The notes under the pieces were generated by a model. It was not told the origin of the DNA. It was given only the letters and a program-made list of their open reading frames with translations, and made no database searches. Positions 21,690 through 34,500 of a DNA stretch of 64,000 nucleotides are shown here, piece after piece. The stretch is from NCBI GenBank assembly GCA_003254905.1, contig QANU01110032.1, forward strand, positions 62,001 to 126,000, written 5' to 3'. The position numbers were made by a program, and so were the translations under genes. Every line of letters begins with the position of its first letter. Position 1 is the first letter of the stretch. The stretch comes from Nissolia schottii. Taxonomy: Eukaryota; Streptophyta; Magnoliopsida; Fabales; Fabaceae.

Positions 21690-23753
21690 CATTTTTAGAA
21701 CATTACCGTTAAATTATTTTTACAGTAACTGAAAATAGTCTTACTATAATCATTTTATTGAAACACATCATTTAATTTAAAGTGATTACCGTCAGCTTTG
21801 TGTCAACAATCTGAGAAAAGTGGGGCAAAAATTGTGGCAATTTTTCACTTTCGTTATCATTGAAAATTTTTGACGGTAAAGCGTCTTGTGCGAGTCATAT
21901 TAGCTCTCGCACGAGATGCCTAAAGAATCTCAACTTTGCTCTTTGTTTTGTTAGTCTCAGGTGAGACAAAGAACATCCCGCGTGAGTAGGGTTAGGCTTT
22001 AGAGTTAGGTTTGTTACCGTCAATTTTTTTTGACAGTAATACTCAACACCATTTAGTAATTAGGGTTTAGGGTTGATACCGTCAAAAATATTTAACTATA
22101 ATAACCCTTACTCTGCATTACCTCCTCCTCTTATACCACTACTAGTTCCCAACTTTTTTTTCCCCTATCTATCATTCATTATCTTAGTTTAAATATTTTG
22201 TCATTGTTATGTTTTGTTGTCTTCTTCAGTACCATAAACTCAAATGGGTACCCTTCACTGGATTGGTCATCAGAATTTCCATTTATATAAGATGGCTATC
22301 TTTAGGGGTGAGAACAGGTCAGACGGCCTGTCAGGGCCTGCGGGATGGCTTGAAGACAATCACCATATCAAGGCAACACCTTAATCACTAAACTAATATC
22401 ACTTTTTGTAATATTTTATACATTCATATTTATTAATATAATTTAGGTAATGTTTCGGGCTTAGATTCAGGAAGGTATTTGAATATTATTGGTCTTGTAT
22501 GTTTTGGGCTTAGATCTTGAAAGATGGTTTATTATTATTGAATGTTGTGTTATTGGTTGTGTAACATGTCACAATAACATATCGTAATAATAGGCCTAAC
22601 AAAAAAAAATTTATAATAAAAAAATATACATAGGTTGGCTTATCAGGCTCTAGGCCAGGCCAAGCTAGGCTAAAAAAAATAGCCTTTGATAGTTTACAGG
22701 CCAGACCCAAGCCAAAAACTAATGAGATAGGCCCAGCCTGTTAATGGCCTAGCCTGACCTATTCCCATCCCTAGCTATCTTGACTAGCTTGTAAATGGAA
22801 ATTCTAGTGACCAATCCATTTATAGGTCAATCAAGATAGCCACGTTATATTAATGGAAATTCTGGTGACTAATTCGTAACTGAAGAGGACAAACAAAATA
22901 TGCATAACAATGACAGATTATTAAACTAAGACAGTGAGTGAAAGATACAAAAAGAAGTTGGTAACTAATAGTAGTATATAAGGAGGAGTAAATGTAGAGT
23001 TAAATGATGATAATAAACAATGAGAATTAACAACAATGATAATTAACAACACATATTAATATAGTTACCAATAGTGGCGGTGGCTACCTTCAATGGCAGT
23101 TGCGGTGTTGGCAGTGGCTATTAGAAGCGCCATTGAAACAACCGGAGGAGGATGACCAATAGGACGCGGAGGAGGAGGGTGTACAGTGGAGAGGCACAGA
23201 GGAGATAATGGAAGGGGGGAGAGCCGGAGGAATTTTATATATAGAACCATTACCGTTTGATAAATCTGATAATTACATGACCACCGAAAAACGTGTGCAC
23301 GGGAAAACGTAGGCACGGGAAAACGTGTGCATGGAAAAAAGTTCGAGACTGTTACTGTCAATTTTTTTTCGACGTTAATTGGTTCAATGTTTCAACTGGT
23401 AGGAAAATGTGTGTCTCTTCAAATTTAGACATTATTACTGTCAGATATATCCGACGGTAACAAAACGAACATCACGTGCGTGGTGTTCACATGCGCCCCT
23501 TAAATTTTCAACCAATTACCGTCGGACTTGTCTGACGGCAAGCCTTTCACCTAACGTCGCGCCACTTGGCGCCAACTATTATTGTCAATTTTTCTGTTGG
23601 TGTATATTGTCCAACGGTAATCGTGATCAAAATTTATCTGGTTCGTCTTCTAAACCTTTTCATTTGGTGTTTTTCATGTTTTTCGACGGTATTACCATCA
23701 GATTTTTTTTTCGACGGTAAAGTTTTGACGGTAATTCCCTTGTTTCTAGTAGT
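21690..23753. mobile_element. CACTA-like non-autonomous element with palindromic interior
   Basis: Both sides carry many copies of the motif TTACCGTC or its complement GACGGTAA, often as short palindromes (for example TTACCGTCAATTTTTTTTGA at about 22014). These resemble CACTA subterminal repeats. The right end (about 23735-23753) reads, as complement, ACTACTAGAAACAAGG, close to a CACTA terminus with the first base changed. The left end is not sharp. Inside, about 22110-22294 and 22782-23010 are inverted copies of each other, sharing GTCATTGTTATG, TCAGAATTTCCATT and ATGGCTATCTT-type blocks. A hAT-like MITE sits at the axis of this palindrome. Confidence 0.6.
22303..22773. mobile_element. hAT-type MITE, 471 bp, with perfect 8-bp target duplication
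   Basis: The element begins TAGGGGTGAGAACAGGTCAG and ends with the complement of TAGGGATGGGAATAGGTCAG. It is flanked on both sides by GCTATCTT (22295-22302 and 22774-22781), an exact 8-bp duplication, the size used by hAT transposases. The interior has GGCC-rich subterminal blocks and no coding sequence. A degraded relative lies at 4055-4370. The intact duplication and similar ends suggest a fairly recent insertion compared with the surrounding element. Confidence 0.85.
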
Positions 23754-23754
23754 A

Positions 23755-24285
23755 CCTCTTACTAGTTCAATCAACGGTGTTAGTTTATCCATGTCAATTT
23801 ACTGTGAAACAATAGTACTATACAACTCAATTTAACAACTCTTCAATAAGAGCTTCCTACCATATTTTTATGAATTTGATTATCTAAAGATTCTCAAAAT
23901 AAGTTGTCATAATAACATAAAGTTTAACGAAAATATTATATATATATATATATATTTTATTTGAACTATAACTCTTACCATTATTCCCTTTGTTTGATTT
24001 TAGTTGTCCACTTTGTGTTTTGAGTTATGCGTGAATATTAAAAAAATGATTAAAAAAATTTTAAGTAAAAGAATTTAATAGTATTTTATAAAATTATTCA
24101 TATTAATTAATTTCTTCATTTATATTCATTATCTCCCATCTATTGCTCTACAACTCTTTTACTACTTTCATTAAATAGAGATATAAAAGAAAATATAATT
24201 AATATTGTTTAAATTTAAGAAGTAGGCAGGTATTCATGAAAATATTAAAATAGAAAAGTGAACAAAAAAAATAAATTGAAGGGAG

Positions 24286-24329
<44 letters not shown>

Positions 24330-24931
24330 TTATGATAAACAAACACCTAACATGTATAAATTGAAAAAATACATTAGGGAAGCTTTGCTCTTTGCTCAAA
24401 CACTAATAATGTCTAAGCATTTTTCACATGAAAAATTAATGCAAAAAATGCTACAATTTAAATTACATATATTTTAGTCATAGATCCAATCACAATTTAA
24501 AAAATAAAAAAATATGAGATAAATTATTCTAATAAACGACAAATCCAAATACTTAAATTCAATATTTAATAAATTTAAATATTTTATTGAATAAAAATTT
24601 AAATAATAAAAAAGAACCGGATAACTTCCACCAACGAATGATAATGACGACGTCCGAGAGAGAAGATAAAAAAATAATAATAATAAAAATGAGCTTATTG
24701 TGTCAACGTAAGTGTCGTATTTAGCGTGTGTAGGCTGAAAAGGCAGAGTCCACAGTCCACACGCCCCACTTGAACCGTAACTAAACTCACTGATTTCCCA
24801 CTTTCCTTTCCCTTCCCTTCCCTTCCCTTCCAAGAACCTTCCTAAACACACCATCCCTTCCCTTCCCTTCTTCAAAACCCACTCTTCCTTCTTCGGTGAC
24901 ACTCACTTCTCTCTCTCTCGCAAACGCAACA
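23755..24931. promoter_or_regulatory. 5' flank and leader of the ATL gene, with (TA)n microsatellite
   Basis: The distal part is AT-rich and holds short (TA)n at 23938-23955 and a longer (TA)n at 24287-24328. The proximal part, 24798-24870, is a pyrimidine tract made of CCTTCC/CCCTT repeats followed by CTCTCTCTCTC at 24911-24920, just before the start codon, typical of a plant 5' UTR. No TATA box was recognised. Confidence 0.5.
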
Positions 24932-25810
24932 ATGTCCCAACTAGATAGCAACAACGAAGCCCTCCACCGCAAGATGAAAGACCACCAGGCACCCCCGACC
25001 ATTCTCATCACCGACACCTCAAACCCAAAGGGATACAGCCTCAGCGGCAAGATCATGCTCACCGCCATCGTCCTCCTCTTCTTCCTCGTCCTCCTCATGA
25101 TCTCCCTCCACCTCTACGCCCGCTGGTACCTCATCCGCGCCCGCCGCCGCCACCTCCTCCGCCGCAACCTCCGTCGCCGCCGCACCAACATCGTCTTCTT
25201 CCTCGACTCCCCTGCACCAATCCCCACCATCTCCCGCGGCCTCGACGCCGACCTCATCGCCTCCCTCCCGCTCTTCGTCTACCACCCCGACGCCCGCCCG
25301 GAGAACCCGCCGGAGTGCTCCGTCTGCCTTTCGGAGTTCGAGCCCGGAGAATCGGGTAGGACCCTCCCGAAATGCGGCCACGAGTTCCACACCGACTGCA
25401 TCGGCATGTGGTTCCACTCTCACGACACGTGTCCGCTCTGCAGGGCACCGGTGGAGCCCCAATCCGAATCAGAGACCCGACCCGAAGTTGTCGTCACCGT
25501 GTGCGAACCGGAAGCCGCTTCGAGCTCCGGGTTGCGCGCGGCGGAAGAGGAGAACCGAACCGGAACGGAAACCGGGAAAGAGAGGAGGAAGCCGTCGCCG
25601 GTGACCGTTGAGGTTCCGGCGACGGGAGACGAATTCGGTTGCGACTCGCCGTCGTCGTTTCGGTCGCCGGTGAGTCGAATGCTTTCGTTCAAGAGGATCC
25701 TAAGCAGGGAACGGAAGGGGAGCGTGTCTCCGTCGTCTGGCGGCGGCGATTGCAGCTCAGCGGCGGAGTTGGGCAACGCGGAGCGAGGTGGAAAAGACGA
25801 GGCTCAGTGA
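24932..25810 (+). CDS. ATL-family RING-H2 E3 ubiquitin ligase, membrane-anchored, 292 aa
   Basis: Intronless frame. I chose the ATG at 24932 (MSQLDSNNEA), the first ATG after the pyrimidine leader; no earlier in-frame ATG exists. Layout: hydrophilic N-terminus, one transmembrane helix at about residues 41-62 (IMLTAIVLLFFLVLLMIS), a very basic stretch 65-84, the ATL hallmark GLD at 103-105 followed by SLPLFVY, and a RING-H2 domain 129-170 (CSVC, CGHEFHTDC, CPLC) with all zinc ligands and the PxC before the last pair. The C-terminal tail is acidic and serine-rich. ATL proteins are plant E3 ligases that pass ubiquitin from E2 enzymes to targets at membranes, often in stress responses. The first two thirds use G or C at nearly every third codon position, unlike the other genes here. 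Exact ATL number cannot be set. Confidence 0.93.
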   Translation: MSQLDSNNEALHRKMKDHQAPPTILITDTSNPKGYSLSGKIMLTAIVLLFFLVLLMISLHLYARWYLIRARRRHLLRRNLRRRRTNIVFFLDSPAPIPTISRGLDADLIASLPLFVYHPDARPENPPECSVCLSEFEPGESGRTLPKCGHEFHTDCIGMWFHSHDTCPLCRAPVEPQSESETRPEVVVTVCEPEAASSSGLRAAEEENRTGTETGKERRKPSPVTVEVPATGDEFGCDSPSSFRSPVSRMLSFKRILSRERKGSVSPSSGGGDCSSAAELGNAERGGKDEAQ

Positions 25811-26958
25811 GTTGGGGATCCGAGCGGACTCGGAGTGTGATGACGTGGCAAAATGGGAATTTACATGGATGAGGTCGCGGCTCGTGGCGGTGGGTATCCG
25901 TGAGCTATATTAGTTCTAAGGCGGTGTGCGGCGCGTGAGTTGGGTGGTGACGCTCTTTTTTCTTAAATCTTTGGGCGGTGCGGTGACAAAGAATGTTTGA
26001 AGCTTTGAATTGAATACAGATAGTTAGGGAGAAGATAGAGATAATTCCAATTTCGTGATATTTTATTCTTTCTTTTTTCTTTTCCTTCTTATTTTCTGGT
26101 TCCCATAAATAGTAGTAAGAGTAAAAACTGTGTACATGACCACTCTTTTACCGATAGCAATAGGCAACATTTCGTTTCCAACAGTGCATCTATGCTTTTG
26201 CCTAAATCCACTATTCCTTATTTAAGTCAGGAGAATGGTTCAGTGGTTGTAGAAGTGTTTGACAAGAAAAAGAATGTAAAAAAATAAGTATTTTACTGAC
26301 AAGTAACACTAGTTGAGAGAGCATGAATAATAGTTTTGTATAATTTTTTTTATATATTTTTAATGATATTTAATATTTTAAAAATTTAAACTTTTTTCTT
26401 TTGAATTAGACATGAGAATGTATACAAATTTTATATTGGTGGCTGAGTGTTTATTGTGTATTGCGTGGTGGTTTGTGATGGTAATTAATTATTAATGTTG
26501 TTTTAATTATTATTGTATAATAATATACATTAATTAACTTTGCCAATGTCACTAGTCATATTTTGTTGAAAATCTTTTAAATGGTTGTGTTGCTCGGAAG
26601 GAACGCGCTTGTGAATCTGGTCTATAAAAAGGCATTGTGGCCTAAAATCATTTGATTTAGTTTCATTCTATTTAGCGAGAACATCAATTATTGATAACTT
26701 AGCATCATGAAGGTGAGGAGATTTCATTCAACGGAAGAGGAACCCTTTAAAATAAACTTTCCATTCCATTTACCATCTGGATTTTAGACAAAGTGAAGAA
26801 GGGAGAATTTTAAGTTCCAAGTAGTTGGTCCCAAACAAAAAAGTGAGAAATGATATTACAATGTATTTAGCACTGATCATGGCATGCAATCAAACTAAAT
26901 TTACTTAGATCAATTGAAGATCAGAGATATACGGTTGGTTGTTTTTTTTTCCTTCTCA
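25811..26958. other. 3' flank of the ATL gene and intergenic DNA
   Basis: GC content falls sharply after about 25960, consistent with the end of the transcript. No gene or repeat boundary recognised before the Copia relic. Confidence 0.45.
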
Positions 26959-26959
26959 T

Positions 26960-28760
26960 TGTCTGAAATTAAGAAAGAGAATTATGTATTAAAAAAAGAA
27001 AGAAGAGGTGCTAGATGGAGAGAGCTTTTCCCGTATTCCCTTTTCTACAATAGTGTGTATTAGATGCATCAATGGGCGCAACACCTATTTATATAGGGCT
27101 AGGGGAAAGGTCTCTTATTATGTAAGTAAATTAATGAACTGAGTCACCTATTATAACAAGATTCATACACAAGGTCTACAATAACACTCATTATGTGAAT
27201 TGTTTAATAAAATATGTTCAATAACATTAGTGATTATAATTAATTGATCTAAAATAACACACTCTAAGTATTTGGCATCTATATTAATCTGAGTTTGAAA
27301 TAATTGTGATATGAATTTATTTTAGTCCACACAAAATATCCAACAATCTCCCACTTGAACAACATAAATTAAATCACTACAACAACACCTTAGATTAACT
27401 CACAAAATTTGACCACTATAAGATGTCAAAATGAGCAAACAATATCAATAAAATTGGCCTAATATAGAACAACAAGCACTCAATATGCAAAAGATCACAC
27501 TCGAAGTAGTACTGATATCATACACGTAAGATACTTATTTTTCAATGACTCAACAAAACAATTCAATATGTGGATATATGGGAATGCACAACAAAGGTTC
27601 ATCAACAATTCTCAACAAAATGGCCCAGCATTCGGAGCAGATGCTATATGAGGTCTAAAATCTCAACACAACCACAAAATGAGATCAAAGTCTAATATGT
27701 CTTAATTTTATGCCATTACACAAAATTGTGTCAATAATTAAGCCACATAGACTTAAATGACATTTATAATAACACGAAATCACAACAAATTTACAGAATG
27801 AACTCCCACTAACCCAACATACCAAAATGATCTTAGTATACCCTTGCGGGTAACATAAGTACAACAATAACACCATATAATCAACAATAACAAAGCTTTC
27901 TTAACTAGCTATTTGGTTAGGGGATCAACAACATGTTTGGTTCTGTAAGAGCATACTCTATAAAAGTTTACCACATTAGACCATACAAATACAATAAAAA
28001 CACAAAATAATATATGACAACAATGCATTATTAAGTCTCAAGACGATATAACAACAATAATAATATCTCTCACAAACTCAACATATCCAAAACAACACAT
28101 AAACAACCCCCATTGGAGACCAATATTACAAAATACTCTAATGGTCCAACAATTCGTAGTGGGATTAGCAATAACTCTGTGGTAAAGTAATGCTCAATGT
28201 GAGTCTGAAACTCACAATTATTCTCTTTTAGCAACATTTCACAATAAAGAGAAATACAAAAGTGTAGAGTCACCAAGACCAACTGATATTTATTAGAATC
28301 TTTCAAAATTTATTTCACATACTCTGCCTTTACAATTTTAAGGAGATTATAAGTGCCTATTTGACACTTCACAACAAATATCTCATTTTTGTCATTGCAA
28401 GCTTAGTCAACAACAATATATTTATCTAAGTACAAAATCAACATAACAATGAAAACGATTTTGGACATTTCACAGTAATAGTTAAGGACATAATACAATA
28501 CAAAGTTTCTAACCCTCACTAAGCAAAATTTCAATATAACGAGAGTAACAATATAATCAAAGAGACTTAACAATATCCTTAATTAAGATCTCAAAACAAT
28601 AAAACAATGATAGACTAGGATAAAGAAAATCATAAACCAAAATAATAATTACCTCACATAATAATGATTTTCTCACGTTCAATTAATTGGGCAATTAATT
28701 GAAATAGAACACTTGCAAGTCCTAATAATAAAAAAGATTCTGCAAACCACATGCTCCAGA
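26960..28760 (-). mobile_element. Copia-type LTR retrotransposon remnant (3' part with LTR)
   Basis: Fossil on the minus strand. The junction AAGTGGGAGAT/TGTTGGATAT at about 27350-27366 is a typical polypurine tract followed by the TG start of a Copia 3' LTR. The LTR runs toward lower coordinates and contains a TATA box (CCTATATAAATAGG as complement, about 27086-27099); its far end is near 26960 but not sharp. Internal sequence on the other side includes a TKHVVDPLTK motif near 27920, the usual end of the Copia RNase H region. Broken; most of pol is missing and sequence beyond about 28100 is not recognisable. Confidence 0.7.
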
Positions 28761-29858
28761 GTTGACTTAGTAGTGGCATTGACGCGAGAGTTATGTTGTT
28801 CTGCTCGATATTCATTTTGCATTTGAAACTCTATTGATTCACACGCCATTTATTATTGAACGTAATCTTAATAGAGTGTTAATCTTACTTAGATTTCATC
28901 TAATATTGAATGAATTAAATGTGAATTGATAAGGTATCCCACACCAAATGAATATAAATACCATTTCTCTTTCTCTTTGTATAATTAATTTTCTTTTGTG
29001 TATAAAGATATATTTAATTTAACATATTCACTAAAAAATTACTTCAGTCCAAAGGAGTGAACTGTAACAAATAAAGAAAACTAGTCAAACTCCAGTAGTT
29101 AGAGCAAAAGAAATGTGGGCTCTACCTACCATTATTTCGACTTAGATCTAGTTGGACCATTTCTTCTTTGCTTAGTCAATGAATTATTGACTGGTCAAAC
29201 GATCGTGACTTAATCGCGAGAATCTGCAGCTACTTCTAACCTATTTGTTCAAGCAATTTGCTCCAAGTCTAAGTTTCTATAATCATCCATTAAAGAATCT
29301 TATATGATTTACTTTTGCTCTAATGTTTTTCTAACATTATCCTATTTTCTTGAAATAATGCGCTCACTTATCTTCTCCCTGGCTTTCTCCCTCCCGTCCC
29401 AATGAAAAGTGGTTAGTAATTTGATATTACCTGAACACAAAAGTCAACATCGTTACATGATTTACCAATTGTCGCGACAATACGTAGTATTATATCAGAA
29501 CCACTCAATTTGATCATGAAAATCTTCTTTTTACTCGTCTAATTTTTTCCACACTATTTGTTATGTTGAAAACTTTGCAACTTGCAACCCCACATAGGAA
29601 AATGATGTCCTACAAATAATGGGAGTACCGCGCCTTGGGTTGGGGTAAGTAAATGATAAAGAACTTGATGATGAACATTCTCCAATGGGACCTATGGTTG
29701 TCAATGGAACCAAACAGCACGCAATTTCTTTTCCCACACGCTTTACTGTTTTTGTAATTATGTGTCCTGTTACTAGGTGTCTTCAGAACAGTTGGAAGAA
29801 AATAACGTTGTGAAGGACCAAAAGCATAGAGCAACTACAAGTAGTTTTTGATTGGTAC
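28761..29858. other. Intergenic DNA, nothing recognised
   Basis: AT-rich sequence between two retroelement relics. No supported feature. Confidence 0.45.
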
Positions 29859-29859
29859 A

Positions 29860-30930
29860 TGCTATATCAAAATAATTTGTAAGGAAATACAAGAATTTAA
29901 AATAATGATATTTAAGTAAAATATAAGAGAATACCAAAAGACAAGAATGACTAATGGGTGGTCTAAAATGAGATCAAATTAAGCGACTCTATTTTGATGA
30001 TGCTAACTGAAGATGGTAGTGAATCTTAAAATCTCATTGGAAACGAACTGAATCAAAAGGCATAGGTGTCGACCAAATAAAATGATGATTGGGGTGACTT
30101 GGTAGGCATAAACTATGGATGAATAATGTTCTAATGGTATAAAATGATTGAATGGTGGAAGATTCGTAAAGATAAGATCATCTAGTTGACATAAGTGGCG
30201 ATCCCATACAAGACTTTAACAATATTTTAGAATTAACAATAATGATCATTTCACCTCATCCTATAAAGGGATGTAGAGAAAAAATAACTGTTGGTGCCTC
30301 TTTTTAAAATCAAAATCAAAAGAGAAGAAGTTATTTGGAACGCAACATATATAGATAGTGCAGGACGGTTTCAAAGGAATGTGCACACTTCTGAGAGGTG
30401 ATTTGCGAGATTTCCGCTAAGTGAGGTGAGGTGGAGACGCGGGAGCAAGTGCTAACTGCTCAGTGGACGCGTGAAAAGTATACACGAAGACCCTGACGCC
30501 TATAAATAGGACGTCCGAGGGTAAATCAAATGGAAAAAACACGTGAATTCTCACACATTCATACATGTTTCAGTACTATTCGAGTTTAGGAGAAGAATCA
30601 AGTAATTCTATTTTTTTTATTTGCTTTCTGTCTTTCAATTTCATAGGATTAATGCTTCTTTTATTCAAGTTCTTGTACTTTTTGGTTATTTATCAATTTG
30701 TTCTTGCATTTATACATATATCCAAGGTATTCAAACTATTCTTCATCGTTCATAATGGATGTTGTGTGAAAAATGGATGGTGTGTGAAGAATGAAGCCTG
30801 CTGAAGGGAGTTTATAATGGTTACTACTGAAGGTTCACGGTCTCCCCTCAGTAACGTGCGCTTTGTAAAATGGCGATGCTGCATGGGGTGAAATCACCAA
30901 GGTTTTAAGCAATAGTTATCTCCCGACTAA
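29860..30930 (+). mobile_element. LTR-retrotransposon fragment, copy A of a two-copy family in this window
   Basis: Fossil fragment, clearly related to 54812-55790 over its whole length. Landmarks in shared order: TATATCAAAATAATTTGT, AAGTGGCGATCCCAT near 30190 (similar to the TGGCGACTCC primer-site sequences of legume Tat/Ogre-type Gypsy elements), GCAAGAGG-poor unique DNA, GAGACGCGGGAGCAAG near 30432, a TATA box in CCTATAAATAGGACG near 30500, then a T-rich segment resembling R-U5. Gypsy (Ogre-like) assignment is inference. No coding domain is present. Confidence 0.55.
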
Positions 30931-31501
30931 TAGAATAGTTAATGCTCCCTTACTATCATCCGTTGTTCCCCTTACTATCATCTGTTGTTTCCTAGTCGTG
31001 ATTGCATTGTTTATGTCATGTAACTTTCTGTTGTGACAAGATGTTACTCTGCTTAAAATCTTTGAATACAAACTTAATGCCCACTTGAACCCTTAACTCT
31101 CATAACTCTTTGGAAAAGACAAACTTAAACACCACTAATATTTGGAAGACTTATTTAATGCTACAAATCTTAAAGAAACCAAGTATTTTATATACCATGA
31201 TAACAAAGAAAAATTGTTGTTAGATTGCAATCACATCACCATGATGATGGTTCAGGAAAGGAGGGGGGGGGATAAAGCTGACTGACATCAAGACATTATA
31301 CATGAACTAGTCATTACATTAAAAAGAATGCATACTGTTACAAGGTGATATCATTACATAAATATATTAAGGTTAACAGCAATAATGATACAGATAGAAA
31401 CTGGTGGATCTTAGTATTTTAGTGAGACCTATGAAATCACTACCTAACTGAGTCCGAGACATCAAGCAAATGTCTTGGAATTAAACTGATAGTTGTCAGC
31501 T
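30931..31501. other. Intergenic DNA and 3' flank of the CAP-H2 gene
   Basis: No separate feature recognised. The last few hundred bases probably contain the 3' UTR of the minus-strand CAP-H2 gene. Confidence 0.45.
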
Positions 31502-34500
31502 TCACCCTGCAGAATGCAAGTTAACCGGCTCGACGTACTGAGATCTACGCCTCCTCTTGGCTTCAGGAGATAATTTCATAGCATTTCCCTTTCCAAGCTT
31601 CACAGATAACTTGCAATTTGGTGGTGGTGACAACCCTGTCACTCTGTATTCCCCCCTAGAAGAACTAATGGAGGGAGACTTTGCCCTTCCATCTTTGTTC
31701 TTTTCTCCTTTTCCAGGTGTTCTTTTTGTCAGAGACTTCACTCGCTTCTTTGAGTTCGACAAGCGAAGCTGCATGCCACCCTCCTGATTCTTGTCATGCT
31801 TGAGGAGCCTAACATGAAAAGGATTAACAGCTGAGTAGCAGACAGACTCCCCATCAACACCATTTCTTTCTAGATCTATTTCTCGATTGTTCACCTGGAA
31901 ATTTGTAGATGATCACACGACAAACCACTGCTACTAATTCAAATTCAAAGATTATACAATTAAAGGAATGTCACCCAACATCATAACATGAAGTGGCAGT
32001 TCAAGAAGTCCCTGCACACTGCTAATAAGGAAAATTACCAGTTGAAGAAGAGAAGAAAAACTACGGGCCACGTCATACTTTACTTGTCCCCCAACCAAAT
32101 CAGAATAGGATAAGACACCACCATTGCTTGCTTCAAGGGATAGTTTGTCCAGAATTCTCTCACCGTAGTCACGAATATCAAATGGTGGGCGAGAATCCTA
32201 TCATGCAAAAATAGTCCATTTGATTTAAAGCACTGAAAAGATACAGACAGACGGGACATTCAAAAGATGAATTCACCTCTTCTTCCAAATCGTGCTCAAT
32301 TCTTTGTTTCCATGTTGAAACCCTAGCAGCCATTTCCGTCTGCTTCTCTGTTTCAGCTATGCTAGCTAGGAGAGCATTCTACATGCGCAATAATCGTTAC
32401 CAACCATGCAATGATATGGAATCATATTAGTTCTTTCCAACTATAGTAATGAACACAGAAAATGCAGAGTTGATCAAGGCAACAACTCCTAAGTTCTTTC
32501 CAACTATAGTAACAACATATAGAACTGACTACTACCCATATATACTGTTTGAACATCAAATCAAACAACAATCAAGTCTTGTTCCTACTAGATGAAGTGG
32601 GCTACATAAATTATGCTGTTGTGTCCTATTGTAAAACATGTTATTGATAAACCGGAAAAATTGAAGTCCTTAATGATTTTGTATAATTTTTCTTGGTCTC
32701 CCTCTCCCTCAACGTCCAAGTGATTAAGCATTATTTTCTATTCCCCAAAACAACCATGAGCATATGCTCTAGAGGACTTAAATTTCTCAAGTTATTTAGG
32801 GGTTTGGCGTAAAAATTTATGAATACAGGAAAGAAAACTTCAAAGACAATGAGCACTCTTACTTACCAGGTGAGAGCGACAAAGATCTTGTAAACTTTCC
32901 TGAGAACTTGGATATTCAACATCTGGAGCTTCATCAGCCTCGACATGAGCATCATTGATTTCATGCTGTAAATTTAAATATATAAGCATATAAATGAAAT
33001 ATCAAAACTGTCATTGAGTGAATAATAGCCAAATTATCGGTTTGCTTTCCTTACCTCTTTGTTGCAAGGAGGCAGATCTTCATCCATGTAGTCATTTCCT
33101 GGCATATCAAAATCAGGATTTCCGCTATCATATTCATGGTCATCATTGTCAGCTTCATGGTTAAAAAATGTTTCACCAGTTTCATTCCCCTCGTTGATAA
33201 GAGACTGCCTAAGCTGCAATTTATATATCACATATCACACACCACATATCACACATCACACATCACATATACAACAAAAATAAGTAATCTATAGACAAAC
33301 AGACCATCCACAAGAGAGTACCTTTTCATATAATGGAGGTTGAGAATCCTTTTGTCGTTCATGGGCATGGCGCCGCATCTCCCACATTTCCATGAGCTCT
33401 GGACTGACAGGACCATGCAATTTTGCAGGTGGAAACAAAATGCTCATTGATACTCGTCGTTTCACATTGACGCCATTCTTCAATGCTTTCACTGCTGATA
33501 CATCATAAAGATGACATCAGATAGATATTTTATATAATGAAGGTAAGGCAAGTTGATAAAGAGTGAAAAGCGGGGTGAGGGGATTACCTTTTCTAAAGGG
33601 CTTCACCCTCAAGTTGCCTGGTATGTGAGGGTTCAAAGGTTTCCATGGATCCTCCTCATCATCATCATCAGTAGCAGCAGCATCTGAATTGTCTAAATCC
33701 CTAGATGTACCGCATCCATCATCCATATTAAATCCAAAATCACAATTATTGAGACCAGCAGAGGCGGGCGAACTGGGCCGAACATTATTGTCATAAAAGT
33801 TGCAATTAGGTTTTGGAGAGAAGTTGGAATTAGGACGCTGACTTTTTGCGGCTGATGATTTATGAGCACTTCCACCGGAACGTCTTGCAGGAGAAAGAAA
33901 GCTTTTACGAGTTGAAGTTCCTCTATTAGCACCATTTTGGGCTGTACCAGCTTTACTGACCTTCAGAAACTCATCAACTGTAACAGCATCAGATGTGTCC
34001 AACAGAATAAAATCCTGGTACAAATCTGTGGTGGACAACTGCAATAATTCATCATTAGTGAATAAAACTATACAAACATTGTTATGCAAACAGCAAGAAG
34101 CAATTATAATACCAGATAAGACTCCAATTCCCCGGCATCACCAATAGCATCCAAGCAGTCACCTTCTAGAACAACTAGATTTGCAGGGGGTTTTATAAAG
34201 TGATCCAAATTCACTTCTTTGCATGTTGTACCATCCAAGGAATTCTTCTCTTCAACTGCAACAAAACAAAAACATTTAAGTGATGATCTAAATATTTGTA
34301 CCTATTTGTAGAAGTTCAACTAAAGCAACAACTACACAGTAACATAGAAGATAACTGTTATGATGCACTCGATGAAAAAAGGTAGTAGCCAAGAATGAGA
34401 TACATCCTAAATTATTCTCTGTTCTTGAAAAACAAGCTCACAGCAATAATAATCATATTTCAGCAATCCCAAGATGACCAAAATTTCATTGAGACAGTTC

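Noticed and set aside
25019-25776. Long minus-strand frames across the ATL gene
   Set aside because: These mirror the GC-rich plus-strand coding sequence, where stop codons are rare in all frames; the RING-H2 gene explains the region.
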